From assembly GCF_902806685.2 (NCBI RefSeq), contig NC_048548.1, positions 12,612,557-12,676,556 of the forward strand: 64,000 bases of DNA. Direction: 5' to 3'. The position numbers and the translations under genes were made by a program. Positions 40,801-47,482 of the stretch are shown here, piece after piece. The DNA comes from Maniola hyperantus (taxonomy: Eukaryota > Arthropoda > Insecta > Lepidoptera > Nymphalidae). The stretch's first letter is position 1. Every line of letters starts with the position of its first letter. The notes under the pieces were generated by a model. That model was not told the DNA's origin and ran no database searches. It saw only the letters and a program-made list of their open reading frames with translations.

Positions 40801-42497
40801 ATCACTAAAACTACAAAATTGGTATTCGATTGTGTTTAGATAGTATAACAATAACGCTAAGTTTTCGCTAGCGTTCTGGTTACACCCTGTAGTAAGCTGA
40901 AGCCAAAGTTCGTATTTTCGATACAGCTTTATGCCTCTGACAGGGTTATTACGTACGGCGACAATTTCGAGAACAGCCGAGTGGAAGGCAAATCGGCTAT
41001 TTGTGATAACGTTGCGGCCTGAAATTGAGCTGGATTAAGTATAATCGGTTCAGGATCATGTAGTACTTAGGTAAGGATAAGACTGTGTCACTCTCGACTG
41101 TAACGTAATATTATAACTAGCGGATACCCGGCGTGTGCTACTACGCTAAAAAAACCGGCCAAGTGCGAGTCAGGCCCGCACAACAAAAGTTCCGTATAAC
41201 AGTCGTATTTTTTCGACATTTTGCACGATAATTCAAAAACTATGATGATGCATAAAAATAAATAAAAATCCGTTTTAGAATGTACAAGCGAAGACCTTTC
41301 ATATGATATCCCACTTCATATACCTAGTTATCTTACTTTGAAAATTAAAATACTAATTTATTTTTTGTGTAATGTAACCACAAATTCACGGTTTTCATAT
41401 TTTTCCCCTAATGCCAGCTATAAGCCCTATCTACCTGTCAAATTTCATGATTCTAGGTCAACGGGAAGTACCCTGTAGGTTTGTTGACAGACTGACGGAC
41501 AGACAGACAGAAAGACAGACAACAAAGTGATCCTATAAGGGTTCCGCTTTTCCTTTTGAGGTACGGAACCCTAAAAAAAGAATGTGCCTAATCATTAGGC
41601 ACATTCTTTTTTCTCATTCCAGACCACTAAAGCAATGCATTAGGCCCTAATGCATTGCTTTAGTGGTCTGGAACCGCCTTTGCCTTATTAACAATTATTG
41701 CCTTTCTAATGAAACGGATTTAGGGCACATCGGTTAGATGATTTCAAACTTATAATGAACACACATGTTTTTTGTGTTTTATATAGGTACTAATTTTTTG
41801 AAAAATAAAATGTAGCCTATGTCACTCAGGAATAATGTAGCTTTCTACTGGTGAAAGAATTTTCAAAATCGGTTAAGTAGTTCCAGAGATTATCCCCTAC
41901 AAACAAACTTACAAACATTACCTCTTTATAATATTAGTATGCGTAGATTTAGGTTTTTTTGAAAATTTCGTGGAACCCTTTGATTTCCCGGGACAAAAAG
42001 TAGCATATGTCCCTCCCTGGACCATATAAAGACTATAAAGCTAACAGACAGTCAGGCAGACAGACATATTTGCATTTATGTATAATATTATTAGTATGGA
42101 AATGTATTTTACAGGAGATTATTCAAGCTATCAAAGAGGCAGTTACGGGTATATAAAGAAATATTGATAACTAGCTTATGCTCGCGACTTCGTCCGCGTT
42201 TACTACACAAATTTCAAAACCGTATTTCCCCCCTTAGGGGTTGAATTTTCAAAAACCCTTTCTTAGCGGATGCCTACGTCACAATAGCTTTTTCTGCATG
42301 CCAAAATTCAGCCCGATCCGTCCAATAGTTTGAGCTGTGCGTTGATTGATGAGTCAGTCAGTCAGTCACCTTTACCTTTTATACATTTAGATATAGTGTG
42401 AATGAAATAATTTTATACCTTTATAATATTGCTTCACTAGCTTATCTTCCTCTTCAGTGACATTTTTGATTTCATACGGGAAGTGTTTCTCTGCCAT
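28912..42497 (-). CDS. Cytosolic-type sulfotransferase (SULT), 8 coding exons
   Basis: Complement of 42419-42497, 39625-39759, 38778-38877, 38113-38281, 37586-37712, 36894-36988, 36151-36319 and 28912-29024: 328 aa with all phases consistent, close to the usual SULT length (about 290-340). The product would transfer sulfate from PAPS to hydroxyl or amine groups of small molecules. Visible motifs: 5'-phosphosulfate loop 'FSRSGTTW' (68-75; usually YPKSGTTW), catalytic His146 in 'RFIKTHLPLSLLP', 3'-phosphate binding Arg167 and Ser175 in 'ARDPRDVAVSF', 'FVFYEEM' (228-234), and the C-terminal 'RKGLSGNW' (290-297; usually RKG.xGDW). A Pro/Ser/Gly-rich insertion (about 110-130) precedes the catalytic His. 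The last intron (7.1 kb) encloses a whole protease gene on the other strand. An upstream exon may lengthen the N-terminus. Confidence 0.92.
29360..29450 (+). mobile_element. RTE LINE ORF fragment
   Basis: 'AQQVAKMK' and 'QWEGHII' on the plus strand match the 'DIAQRVAKLKWQWAGHI' region typical of RTE elements, with one stop. Confidence 0.5.
29662..29667 (+). promoter_or_regulatory. TATA box of the serine protease gene
   Basis: TATAAA lies 42 bases before the ATG at 29704. Transcription would start near 29690, giving a very short 5' leader. Confidence 0.7.
29704..29892 (+). CDS. Serine protease exon 1
   Basis: Residues 1-63: signal peptide 'MKFLLVVCLAVAVSA', propeptide and the mature N-terminus from IVGG. 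Donor ATG|GTAAGT, phase 0. Confidence 0.92.
29704..35256 (+). CDS. Secreted chymotrypsin-like serine protease, 5 exons
   Basis: Exons 29704-29892, 30184-30451, 32518-32607, 33529-33722 and 35152-35256 give 281 aa with consistent phases. A signal peptide (1-15), a propeptide and the activation site 'SR|IVGG' (R48-I49) are followed by a full S1 domain. Catalytic residues are His93 ('GAAHC'), Asp140 ('NNDVSI') and Ser233 ('CGGDSGGP'). Six cysteines form the usual three pairs. The residue six before the serine is Asn227, not the Asp of trypsin, and 'VSFGSSSGC' plus 'GHPAGFARVTSFNSWI' resemble lepidopteran chymotrypsins. It is probably a midgut digestive enzyme, by inference. The gene sits inside the last intron of the sulfotransferase gene on the opposite strand. 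Its intron 4 is filled by nine more partial copies of exon 4. Unspliced reading past exon 4 stops after 10 codons. Confidence 0.92.
29965..30142 (-). mobile_element. Helitron-like copy in protease intron 1
   Basis: 'GATCTATCAACGCACAGCTC', 'CTGAAATTTGGCATGCAGAT' and 'GTCCACGCGGACGAAGTCGC' occur in the order of the reverse orientation of 5753-5987. Confidence 0.6.
30184..30451 (+). CDS. Serine protease exon 2 (His and Asp of the triad)
   Basis: Residues 64-152 plus one base, acceptor CTTTTCAG and donor CCA|GTAAGT. Contains 'LVGAAHCW' and 'LNNDVSIIQI'. Confidence 0.92.
30503..30935 (+). mobile_element. Dispersed 'GGTTCCGTAC' repeat, copy A
   Basis: It begins AAAACCGGCCAAGTGCGAG, has GGGTTCCGTAC near the left end and its inverse GTACGGAACCC at the right end, and includes CAGACAGACAGACA. 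Seven more copies or fragments lie at 31754-32218, 32904-33340, 41147-41578, 43602-44046, 45141-45565, 47483-47766 and 61560-61745. The class was not determined. Confidence 0.7.
31215..31530. mobile_element. Composite of two SINE fragments in opposite orientation
   Basis: 31215-31350 is a minus-strand SINE head (GGGATCGAACCCTCGACC is a reversed B box). 31365-31530 is a plus-strand tail of the ATGATG family ending GATGATGATGATGAT. Confidence 0.6.
31754..32218 (-). mobile_element. Dispersed 'GGTTCCGTAC' repeat, copy B
   Basis: A full-length inverse of copy A with an expanded CTGT/GTCT tract (31810-31864). Confidence 0.7.
32385..32462 (-). mobile_element. SINE head fragment
   Basis: TGGGATCGAACCCCGG is a reversed B box next to 'GTGCGTGCC', as in the 54479-54800 family. 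It adjoins a CTTT tract. Confidence 0.5.
32518..32607 (+). CDS. Serine protease exon 3
   Basis: Residues 153-182 with split codons at both ends, acceptor TATTTCAG and donor ACG|GTGAGT. Encodes 'LAIGFGRTGD', the region before the third cysteine. Confidence 0.9.
32904..33340 (+). mobile_element. Dispersed 'GGTTCCGTAC' repeat, copy C
   Basis: Same order of words as copy A with more substitutions at the left end. It lies in protease intron 3. Confidence 0.7.
33529..33722 (+). CDS. Serine protease exon 4 (catalytic Ser)
   Basis: Residues 183-247, acceptor TCTTTTTAG and donor CTG|GTCAGT (phase 0). Contains 'FCTRIYG', 'STLCTAGGRQNVCGGDSGGP' and 'LVIGTGANRQL'. Its last 121 bases and the first 15 bases of the intron are the unit of the following tandem array. 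Confidence 0.9.
33602..34927 (+). repeat. 136-bp tandem array of the catalytic-serine exon, ten copies
   Basis: The unit runs from GCATCTACGGTAACG through CGGCGGTGACTCCGG to CTGGTCAGTAATGCTAT. Nine copies keep the donor, whose GT falls at 33723, 33859, 33995, 34131, 34267, 34403, 34539, 34675 and 34811, exactly 136 apart. The tenth is truncated near 34927. Units differ at only a few bases. 136 is not a multiple of three, so no fused long frame exists, and each unit has a donor but no good acceptor. Only the first copy is spliceable to exon 5 in a sensible protein. Confidence 0.95.
34994..35118 (-). mobile_element. SINE tail fragment in protease intron 4
   Basis: 'TTAACCCTTGAC', 'GATCTCACCTGG', 'GGATATGGCAGTTTT' and 'AAATCGCTTGGCGGCACGGC' match the SINE at 57957-58306. 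It begins soon after the end of the exon array. Confidence 0.7.
35152..35256 (+). CDS. Serine protease exon 5
   Basis: Residues 248-281, acceptor CTGTTCACAG, phase 0. 'VGIVSFGSSSGCGRGHPAGF' and 'ARVTSFNSWIRRHI' end at TAG 35254-35256. Confidence 0.92.
   Translation, partial: VGIVSFGSSSGCGRGHPAGFARVTSFNSWIRRHI
35279..35284 (+). terminator. Poly(A) signal of the serine protease gene
   Basis: AATAAA 23 bases past the stop codon. Confidence 0.65.
35390..35580. mobile_element. Diverged copy of the 62420-62580 MITE
   Basis: Shares 'CATCAATCATTATTAC' and 'GGAACAATGAATTGTAGCCAA' with that element. The right end is degraded. Confidence 0.45.
35648..35880. mobile_element. Partial copy of the TACAGGGTGTAACCAGAAC element
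   Basis: ACAGGCTGTAACCAGAACGCTAGC, 'TGTATAGCGTGCAAAACTCGGG' and 'GAGTGGCCTACTTACGCAACG' match parts of the full copy at 40527-40893. Confidence 0.6.
36151..36319 (-). CDS. Sulfotransferase exon 7
   Basis: Residues 236-291 plus one base. Begins 'DLRGVIDKVSLVLGKEYTDE', then 'LNFNNMKK' and ends 'IKFMRK', the start of the RKG motif. Acceptor CACTTTCAG, donor AAG|GTAAAT. Confidence 0.92.
36398..36730. repeat. Dispersed repeat related to the GGTTCC class
   Basis: 'TAGGGTTCCATAGTAAACAAGGAACCC' and 'GTCTGTCTATCTGTCCGTCC' resemble, but are distinct from, copies A-G. It sits in a sulfotransferase intron. Confidence 0.4.
36894..36988 (-). CDS. Sulfotransferase exon 6 with GC donor
   Basis: Completes a Leu codon and encodes residues 205-235: 'HMPIFPHIEEAW', 'NMTFVFYEEMQK'. 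Acceptor ATTTTCAG. The 5' splice site is AAG|GCAAGA, a GC-AG intron. Confidence 0.9.
37345..37541. mobile_element. MITE-like element with GGCGCCGTCCTATTGTC ends
   Basis: GGCGCCGTCCTATTGTCATC and its complement GATGACAATAGGACGGCGCC bound a GC-rich 197-bp block full of CGATG words. It lies in a sulfotransferase intron, 45 bases from exon 5. Confidence 0.75.
37586..37712 (-). CDS. Sulfotransferase exon 5
   Basis: Residues 162-203 plus one base. 'VFYIARDPRDVAVSFHF' carries the 3'-phosphate-binding Arg167 and Ser175. Acceptor TTTGATAG, donor TGT|GTAAGT. Confidence 0.92.
37911..38107. mobile_element. Truncated copy of the TACAGGGTGTAACC element
   Basis: 'ACAGGGTGTTACTAGAACGC', 'GGTGATAGTACTGATGATT', 'ATATTGCAAATAAAACATCTGAC' and 'TTGCGTAAGTAGGCCACTC' match 40527-40893 and 50535-50893. 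The repeat stops at 38107, just beyond the donor of sulfotransferase exon 4. Confidence 0.65.
38113..38281 (-). CDS. Sulfotransferase exon 4 (catalytic His)
   Basis: Residues 106-161. A 'GPPPSGKSG' insertion is followed by 'SPRFIKTHLPLSLLPPT' and 'LLDTAK'. Acceptor TTGTCTAG, donor AAG|GTAAGA. Confidence 0.92.
38535..38660 (+). mobile_element. LINE 3' tail fragment
   Basis: The reverse complement of the tail at 4165-4320 ('TAGTTCTTCTCGGTAGGAA', 'CATAAGCACTTCTAAATG'). Confidence 0.5.
38778..38877 (-). CDS. Sulfotransferase exon 3
   Basis: Completes 'SG' and encodes residues 73-104 'TTWLQELVWLLKNNLDYD', the phosphosulfate-loop helix. Acceptor TTCTCTAG, donor TGA|GTAAGT. Confidence 0.92.
39018..39125. 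mobile_element. Partial MITE copy (GCGGCCGAAAGTAAT family)
   Basis: 'ATGCGGCCGAAAGTAATATAC' and 'CTTTAGAAGGAGATAGCAG' match one end of 61113-61305. Confidence 0.55.
39150..39240 (+). mobile_element. SINE head-like fragment with a perfect B box
   Basis: GGGTTCGATTCCTGCC fits a Pol III B box; the upstream A box is poor. Not a tRNA. Confidence 0.4.
39625..39759 (-). CDS. Sulfotransferase exon 2
   Basis: Residues 27-71 plus one base, ending 'VRPDDIWVLAFSRSG', the start of the phosphosulfate loop. Acceptor ATTTCAG, donor CAG|GTAAAT. Confidence 0.92.
39800..40325 (-). mobile_element. Cluster of three Helitron-like copies
   Basis: A fragment (39800-39890), a near-complete copy (39903-40127, ending ATAAGAGA after CAAGCTAG) and a shorter copy (about 40180-40322, ending AAAAGCTAG) follow one another in the same orientation. 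Confidence 0.6.
40361..40435. repeat. 25-bp minisatellite, three units
   Basis: AGGTACCTCTACAATGTAGG plus CACAC is repeated at 40361, 40386 and 40411 with two changes in the last unit. Confidence 0.9.
40527..40893. mobile_element. Complete TACAGGGTGTAACCAGAAC element
   Basis: TACAGGGTGTAACCAGAAC at the left is mirrored by GTTCTGGTTACACCCTGTA at the right, arms about 35 bp, length about 367 bp, flanked by TA. Suggests a Tc1/mariner-type nonautonomous element. Related copies: 35648, 37911, 50535. Confidence 0.75.
41147..41578 (+). mobile_element. Dispersed 'GGTTCCGTAC' repeat, copy D
   Basis: Same order as copy A. It ends immediately beside two perfect palindromes. Confidence 0.7.
41574..41671. 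repeat. Two adjacent perfect palindromes (39 and 53 bp)
   Basis: 41574-41612 has 19-base arms (AAAAAAGAATGTGCCTAAT) around one base. 41619-41671 has 26-base arms (beginning CCAGACCACTAAAGCAATGC) around one base. Six bases separate them. Each could extrude as a cruciform. Confidence 0.95.
42172..42395 (+). mobile_element. Helitron-like copy
   Basis: CTAGCTTATGCTCGCGACTT to TCAGTCAGTCAGTCACC and TTTATACATTTAGAT, as at 5753-5987. It lies about 25 bases from the donor of sulfotransferase exon 1. Confidence 0.65.
42419..42497 (-). CDS. Sulfotransferase exon 1 (MAEKHFPYE start)
   Basis: Residues 1-26 plus one base. ATG at 42497 lies 6 bases into an exon with acceptor AATTTTCAG at 42503|42504, so an upstream exon exists. 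Donor AAG|GTATAA. Confidence 0.88.
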
Positions 42498-42514
42498 TGT
42501 ATCCTGAAAATTGA

Positions 42515-42842
42515 AACTAGGCTCAAATTCTCGATGACCTGTACCCGTAGTACAAGATTTTACGTCTCACCAAACCAAACCAAATTCGAGAGTCGAAATA
42601 CTTCCGCGTTACAGTAAACTGGATCTTAAATGCCTTGTTTTAAAGCTCAAGTTTGTCTACACTTCTACAGCCAGCGCTCCAAGCGGAAACATTGCGAAAT
42701 TAAAATCAGTGGCATTGAATATTTGACTTCAATTCAAGGCTGTTTAGGTCCATTTTACTGTAACGCGGAAGTATTTCGACTCTCGAATTTGGTTTCGTTT
42801 GGTGCAACGTAAAATCTTGTACTACTGGTACTGCATGCCTGA
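42515..42842. mobile_element. About 300-bp MITE-like element, long TIRs
   Basis: 'GTAGTACAAGATTTTACGTC' and 'TTCGAGAGTCGAAATACTTCC' at the left are mirrored at the right ('CGGAAGTATTTCGACTCTCG', 'GTAAAATCTTGTACTAC'). Copies at 52690-52985 and 58325-58615. Confidence 0.75.
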
Positions 42843-42975
42843 GAGTTTTCTCAAAGTAACCTATGTGAAATCTGCCAATCCGCTTGTGAAGGACAAACTC
42901 TTCTCATTCTGAGAGGAGACCCGTGCTCAGTAGTGAGCTGGCCATGGATCGATGAAGATGATAATGATAATGACG
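42843..42975 (+). mobile_element. SINE tail fragment (ATGATG family)
   Basis: 'GCATGCCTGAGAGTT', 'TCTGAGAGGAGACCCGTGCTC' and a GATGATAATGAT end match 54600-54800. Confidence 0.6.
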
Positions 42976-42999
42976 AGTAGGAATGGAGTACTTAGTAAT

Positions 43000-43080
43000 C
43001 GACATAGCTCAACGGGTTGCGAAACTGAAGTGACAACGAGCGTGCCACATAGTCCTAAACCGAAACCAACTGTAGGTCTA
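43000..43080 (+). mobile_element. RTE LINE ORF fragment
   Basis: 'IDIAQRVAKLK' followed by a stop and 'CHIV' matches the conserved RTE region. The longer open frame over it (42952-43263) is not a host gene. Confidence 0.5.
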
Positions 43081-43601
43081 CGTCCTACTTACTCTGAATT
43101 GAAAAAACACGCATTTTCAATCTATTATGTGCTTTTCTATTATGTAACAAGATCTAAGAACAAACTCAAACTTCTACCCCGTTCAGATCGGAAGTCCAAA
43201 CAAGAATTTAATCCTCTACGCAGACGACGCGACGTCGCGGGTTCTGAAAGTGAGTTGCAATAAAGTTATTCGCTGTTCAAAGCAAACATCTCGACGATCG
43301 GAGACAAAGTCGACTTGTCGAGTAGCTTCCATTAAGTAACTGATTCTCGGTTAAGTTGAGAAATTGTTAATGAACGGAGCGATTCCTAAGCTTTTCCACT
43401 TTTATAAACTGTTTTCTTTCGTGCTATACGTTCCTACCAAGGTACTCGACAGGTTAATAAATCACCGCCCATAATATTATTATATCAATACTTATATTAT
43501 AAACTAGCTGCTCTGGCGAACTTCGTTCCGCCTAACAGTCGATTCAAATTTTATAAATTTTTCTCTCCGTAAGAACCATCCTCGTACTTCAAGGAATATT
43601 A

Positions 43602-44046
43602 TAAAAACACTGGCCAAGTGCGAGTCAGGCTCGCGCAATGAGGGTTCCGTACTACAGTCGTATTTTTTCGACATTTTGCAGGATAATTCAAAAAATATGA
43701 TACATAAAAATAAATAAAAATCTGTTTTAGAATGCACAGGTGAAGACCTTTCATATGATACCCCACTTGATATAGCTATCTTACTTCGAAATGGAAAATA
43801 CTAATTTTTAGTTCATGACCACAATTTAATATTTTTTTGTGTGATGTAACCACAAATTCACGGTTTTCAGATTTTTCCCCAAATGTCACCTTTATAGCTG
43901 ACATTTCATTGGTGGTTTCATTTCACTGCCAAATTTCATGATTCTAGGTCAACGGGAAGTACCCTGTAGGTTTCTTGACAGACAGACAGACAACAAAGTG
44001 ATCCTATAAGGGTTCCGTTTTTCCTTTTGAGGTACGGAACCCTAAA
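43602..44046 (+). mobile_element. Dispersed 'GGTTCCGTAC' repeat, copy E
   Basis: Same order as copy A, with a 40-bp local duplication around 'AGCTGACATTTCA'. Confidence 0.65.
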
Positions 44047-44937
44047 AAGAATTAGCAAAATCGGTTCAGGTGTTCTCGAGATTTGCGATGACCAACACAT
44101 TTAGTGATTCATTTTTATACTTAGAAGATGGGAAAGTGTGACTTGTATAATACAAGTTTCAATAAACACAGGTCGGGATAGTTGCAAAATTTTAATTACG
44201 AGAAGCTGAAATTCCATCGATCCGACTCCAAGATCAAAAGGCAGGCGGGCAACAAAGCTGATACTGCTTTGAAGTGCCATCGACTTTAATGAGCGCTTGA
44301 CGTATGAAACCCGTGAAACTTGGCGAGGGATACTCGCTCTTATAATCTAGCTCTTTAATTATCGCGCCCTTATTTTCCGTGTTTGCTGAAAAGACGTCTA
44401 AGTAGTTTAGTTAAGACTGATAAAGAATTTGTTAAGACGAACTCTGATCAGATACCTATCAATTTCATTTTATTTTTTGTGGCATAACTATGTAGATTGT
44501 AATTTGTAGATATAGTAGGTACGCGACAGGTCGAGATGGCAATCGGGGTATGGGGCGTGAGGACGTCCCACACGTCACCCGCCCTATCCCGCATCTAGCT
44601 AGACGTTGACAGCTATTAATCATATTAATAATACACATTTACAACTATCTTTTCACGGCCCAACAGTTTAACCGATTTTGTTGAAAAGTACTGAGTTAAC
44701 TTACATTCCGGGGAAGGACATAGTCTACTTTTTATCCCGGAAAATCAAAGAGTTCCCACGGGATTCTAAAAGGCCCACCTGTTCAGCCGATAAAAAAAAA
44801 AAAACGAAGTTTGGTACGGTGGTAGCTTGCATCCCGGAAATTGACATAGGCAACTTTTTGAAAATCAAAGAGTTCCCATGGGAATTTTTAACGACGAAGT
44901 CGCGGGCATCAGCTAGTAAATAATAAATGTTTCTTAC

Positions 44938-44997
44938 CTTGATAATAAACCCTGTGCACATCACTGTAAACAGAACGATATTTTTGTATGAATACAT
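44938..44997 (-). CDS. Possible alternative first exon of the sulfotransferase
   Basis: On the minus strand ATG at 44997 opens 20 codons, 'MYSYKNIVLFTVMCTG' plus four more hydrophobic/Lys residues, to a strong donor AAG|GTAAGA in phase 0. Joined to the acceptor at 42503 it gives Asp-Thr-Met and continues the sulfotransferase in frame (350 aa). The peptide looks like a signal peptide or membrane anchor, unusual for a cytosolic SULT. It may instead be a leader exon whose ATG is not used. Confidence 0.45.
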
Positions 44998-45140
44998 CTT
45001 TCCCTAACGTTCCTCTAGTGTATAATGCACGATTGTTTAGAAAGAGATTCAAATATCAGGGTCGTTAGAATTTTGGAAAAATAAAAACACGACACAAACC
45101 AGTAATACCTATACCTACACGTAGCTGTTACTGTTTATTT

Positions 45141-45565
45141 TTAGGGTTCCGTACCTCAAAAGGAAAAACGGAACCCTTATAGGATCACTTTGTTGTCTGT
45201 CTGTCAAGAAACCTACAGGGTACTTCCCGTTGACCTAGAATCATGAAATTTGGCAGGTAGGTAGATCTTATAGCTGACATTTGGGGAAAATTCTGAAAAC
45301 CGTGAATTTGTGGTTACATCACACAAAAAAAATTAAATTGTGGTCATGAACTATTAATTAGTATTTTCAATTTTCTAAGTAGGTATGATAACTATATCAA
45401 GTGGGGTATCATATGAAAGGTCTTCACCTGTGCATTCTAAAACAGATTTTTATTTATTTTTATGTATCATAGTTTTTGAATTATCCTGCAAAATGTCGAA
45501 AAAATACGACTGTAGTACGGAACCCTCGTTGCGCGAGCCTGACTCGCACTTGGCCGGTTTTTTTC
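45141..45565 (-). mobile_element. Dispersed 'GGTTCCGTAC' repeat, copy F
   Basis: Full-length inverse of copy A, ending CTTGGCCGGTTTTTTT. Confidence 0.7.
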
Positions 45566-45589
45566 TTTTGATGTCTTTTAAGGTTAAAA

Positions 45590-45880
45590 GTCGTATTTAT
45601 ATGGAAATGACAACTTTTTGTCAGACCCAAAAAGGCTGTGCTCTTACATTTATTTTTACAGTGTTTAAGTATATTATGGAAAGGAAAACTTTTTTTTCAG
45701 ACCCAAAAAGTCTGTGCCTTTACAATCCACTATTGCAAAGTGGATTTGGTGGATTGTAAGGTGTACATCTCCTGAGGATGCTCCGGTGTCGGGGCGAAAC
45801 GTGCGTCGAGTGTGTTTGGGATTTGTGTGGTGCTGCGTGGTGGTGGTGCGTATTGCTTGCCTGGTGGCTGGTTTATTTTT
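45590..45880 (+). mobile_element. Penelope-like element terminal fragment
   Basis: Two direct copies of 'CAGACCCAAAAAG.CTGTGC' (about 45620-45640 and 45698-45720), a perfect 10-bp stem TACAATCCAC/GTGGATTGTA, and a hammerhead ribozyme motif occur in order. This arrangement resembles the LTR-like ends of Penelope-like retroelements. No reverse transcriptase is seen. Confidence 0.55.
45761..45818 (+). ncRNA. Hammerhead ribozyme (Penelope-type)
   Basis: Core CTGAGGA (45772-45778), stem II GCTCC/GGGGC with loop GGTGTC, GAAA (45796-45799), a two-pair stem III around GTGC, and the cleavage triplet GTC ending at 45807. Stem I pairs CTC with GAG, then ACA with TGT across a bulged T. One extra T lies between the core and stem II. 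The minimal stem III fits the hammerheads described for Penelope-like elements. Confidence 0.72.
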
Positions 45881-45883
45881 TAT

Positions 45884-46060
45884 TTTTTATAAAGAATATT
45901 AGCCATGTTAAATGACTAATATTCCCCTATCCTCTCCAACTAAGCGTCAAGCTTGTGCTAGGAGTAGGTACGACAATAGTGCAACGGGCGGGGTTTGTTG
46001 AACCGTCGACCTTTCGGTTTTCAGTCCACTCCTTTACCTGTTGAGCTATTGAGGCTAATT
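45884..46060 (-). mobile_element. tRNA-derived SINE, third family, second copy
   Basis: Nearly the same as 23934-24114: 'AGCCATGTTAAATGA.TAATATTCCCC', 'TCTCCAACTAAGCGTC', 'CGTCGACCTTTCGGTTTTCAG'. Confidence 0.75.
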
Positions 46061-46227
46061 TAAATTTTTCCTGCATGTTTAGCAGTGGGAGGGCGGGCGG
46101 TGCATGTCGCATGCTGCATGTTGCACCATACAGATTTGATCGGTTTCAGCGGATTATAGAAAACTAGATGATGCCCGCGACTTCGTCCGCGTGGATTTAG
46201 GTTTTTAAAAACGCCTGCTTCTTCACA

Positions 46228-46512
46228 ACAAACATGTTTTCAAAAACATTCGAAAACATAGTTTCGTCTGTGATTCGTACCTACGTACAGTTCTTGCAAA
46301 ACACGAAGGCGAGTGAACTATACTTGTGGTTACGTCGTATACACGGACATTGTGTAAGTGTGCGTGCACGTCGGACCAATCAGTCGCGAGCAAGCGCTCG
46401 CAAACGCACACATATATTGTACCTTACTTATACCGATATGACTTACACACAAGCATGAGCCGCTCGCCCTCGTGAAATGCAAGAACTATAACAGAGAGAG
46501 CGCTATACGTAA
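46228..46512. mobile_element. Rearranged relative of the 22137-22397 MITE with inner inverted repeat
   Basis: The ends 'AACATGTTTTCAAAAACATTCG' and 'ACAGAGAGAGCGCTATAC' match that family. Inside, 'AGTTCTTGCAAAACACGAAGGCGAG' is mirrored by 'CTCGCCCTCGTGAAATGCAAG', a second inverted pair. Confidence 0.55.
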
Positions 46513-46614
46513 CTTCTTTCCGTGGATAGTAGAAAAGGAGTTTCCAGTTGCAAGTCCCAACATAAATCACAATAATTATAAGGTAGATATGTAATCTAGA
46601 TATTATATAAGGAA

Positions 46615-46812
46615 AAGCTGACTGACTTCTGATCTATCAACGCAAATTACTGGACGGATCGAGCTGAAATTTGGCGTGCAGATTGTAGATACCTATTATT
46701 ACCGCTAAGAAAGGATTTTTGAAAATTCAACCCGCAGGCCGCAAGAGGGGTAAAATAGGGGTTTGAAAGTGTAGTCCACGCGGACGAAGTCGTGGGAATA
46801 AGCCAGTCACTA
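46615..46812 (-). mobile_element. Helitron-like copy
   Basis: 'AAAGCTGACTGACTT', 'GCTGAAATTTGGCGTGCAGAT', 'GTCCACGCGGACGAAGTCG' and a degraded AAGCCAG end. Confidence 0.6.
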
Positions 46813-46819
46813 ATTGATT

Positions 46820-47200
46820 TATTTGTTCTTGCAAAAAGGTCTTTTTACAAATTGTGCCAGGGACCCTGAAGTAAGTTTGCAAAACTTGTATCTCAGGGTA
46901 TCCTAAATAAACTAAGGAAATTTCGAATAGGGTTATCGAGTCAACCGGGGACCCGAGAGCTGGCAGCTACCTTGGTCAAAGAATTAGTTTGGCCATCCAA
47001 GGGGGTAATGCTGCCAGCATCTTGGGTACAATGCCTCGCTGCGGTGGTCTCTTTAGATTTAATTTAAGTTATTTTAGTTTTAATTTAATGTTGTTTTATT
47101 TTACTTTTAATTTAGATTTAAGTTTTTTAGTATACACTATTAATAATAAGTTTGTATGTTTTATTTTAATATTTTTAAGTATGTAAAAAATAAATAACTA
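46820..47200 (+). mobile_element. LINE 3' end (reverse transcriptase C-terminus)
   Basis: 'QRISLAIQGGNAASILGTMP' with a frameshift near its start is the typical last segment of a lepidopteran LINE ORF2. An AT-rich 3' end with AAATAAATAAC follows. Confidence 0.65.
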
Positions 47201-47482
47201 ACGTAACTAATATAATTAACGTTTAAACACTATATACACTTACAGAATATTCCAAAACGTGTACCTACATGCTATTAATAATTCAATAAAATCTTATTAT
47301 ATCAAACAATAAACTAATAATATACAATTAGATATTAATAATACCTTATGCACGTCACACGTATTCACAGATTGAGATAACACAGGAGACCTAAAGCGTT
47401 TCGAAATCGGATAGGTCTTGTGGTTAGGAACTGGTTATGCTATCAATTTACATTAGATAATTACCTATTTATAAACATATGA

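Noticed and set aside
42952..43263. 103-codon plus-strand frame
   Set aside because: It starts in a SINE tail and crosses an RTE fragment in the wrong frame.
45385..45759. 124-codon plus-strand frame
   Set aside because: It is the translation of a dispersed repeat. The same peptide appears from the inverse copy at 43504-43737.
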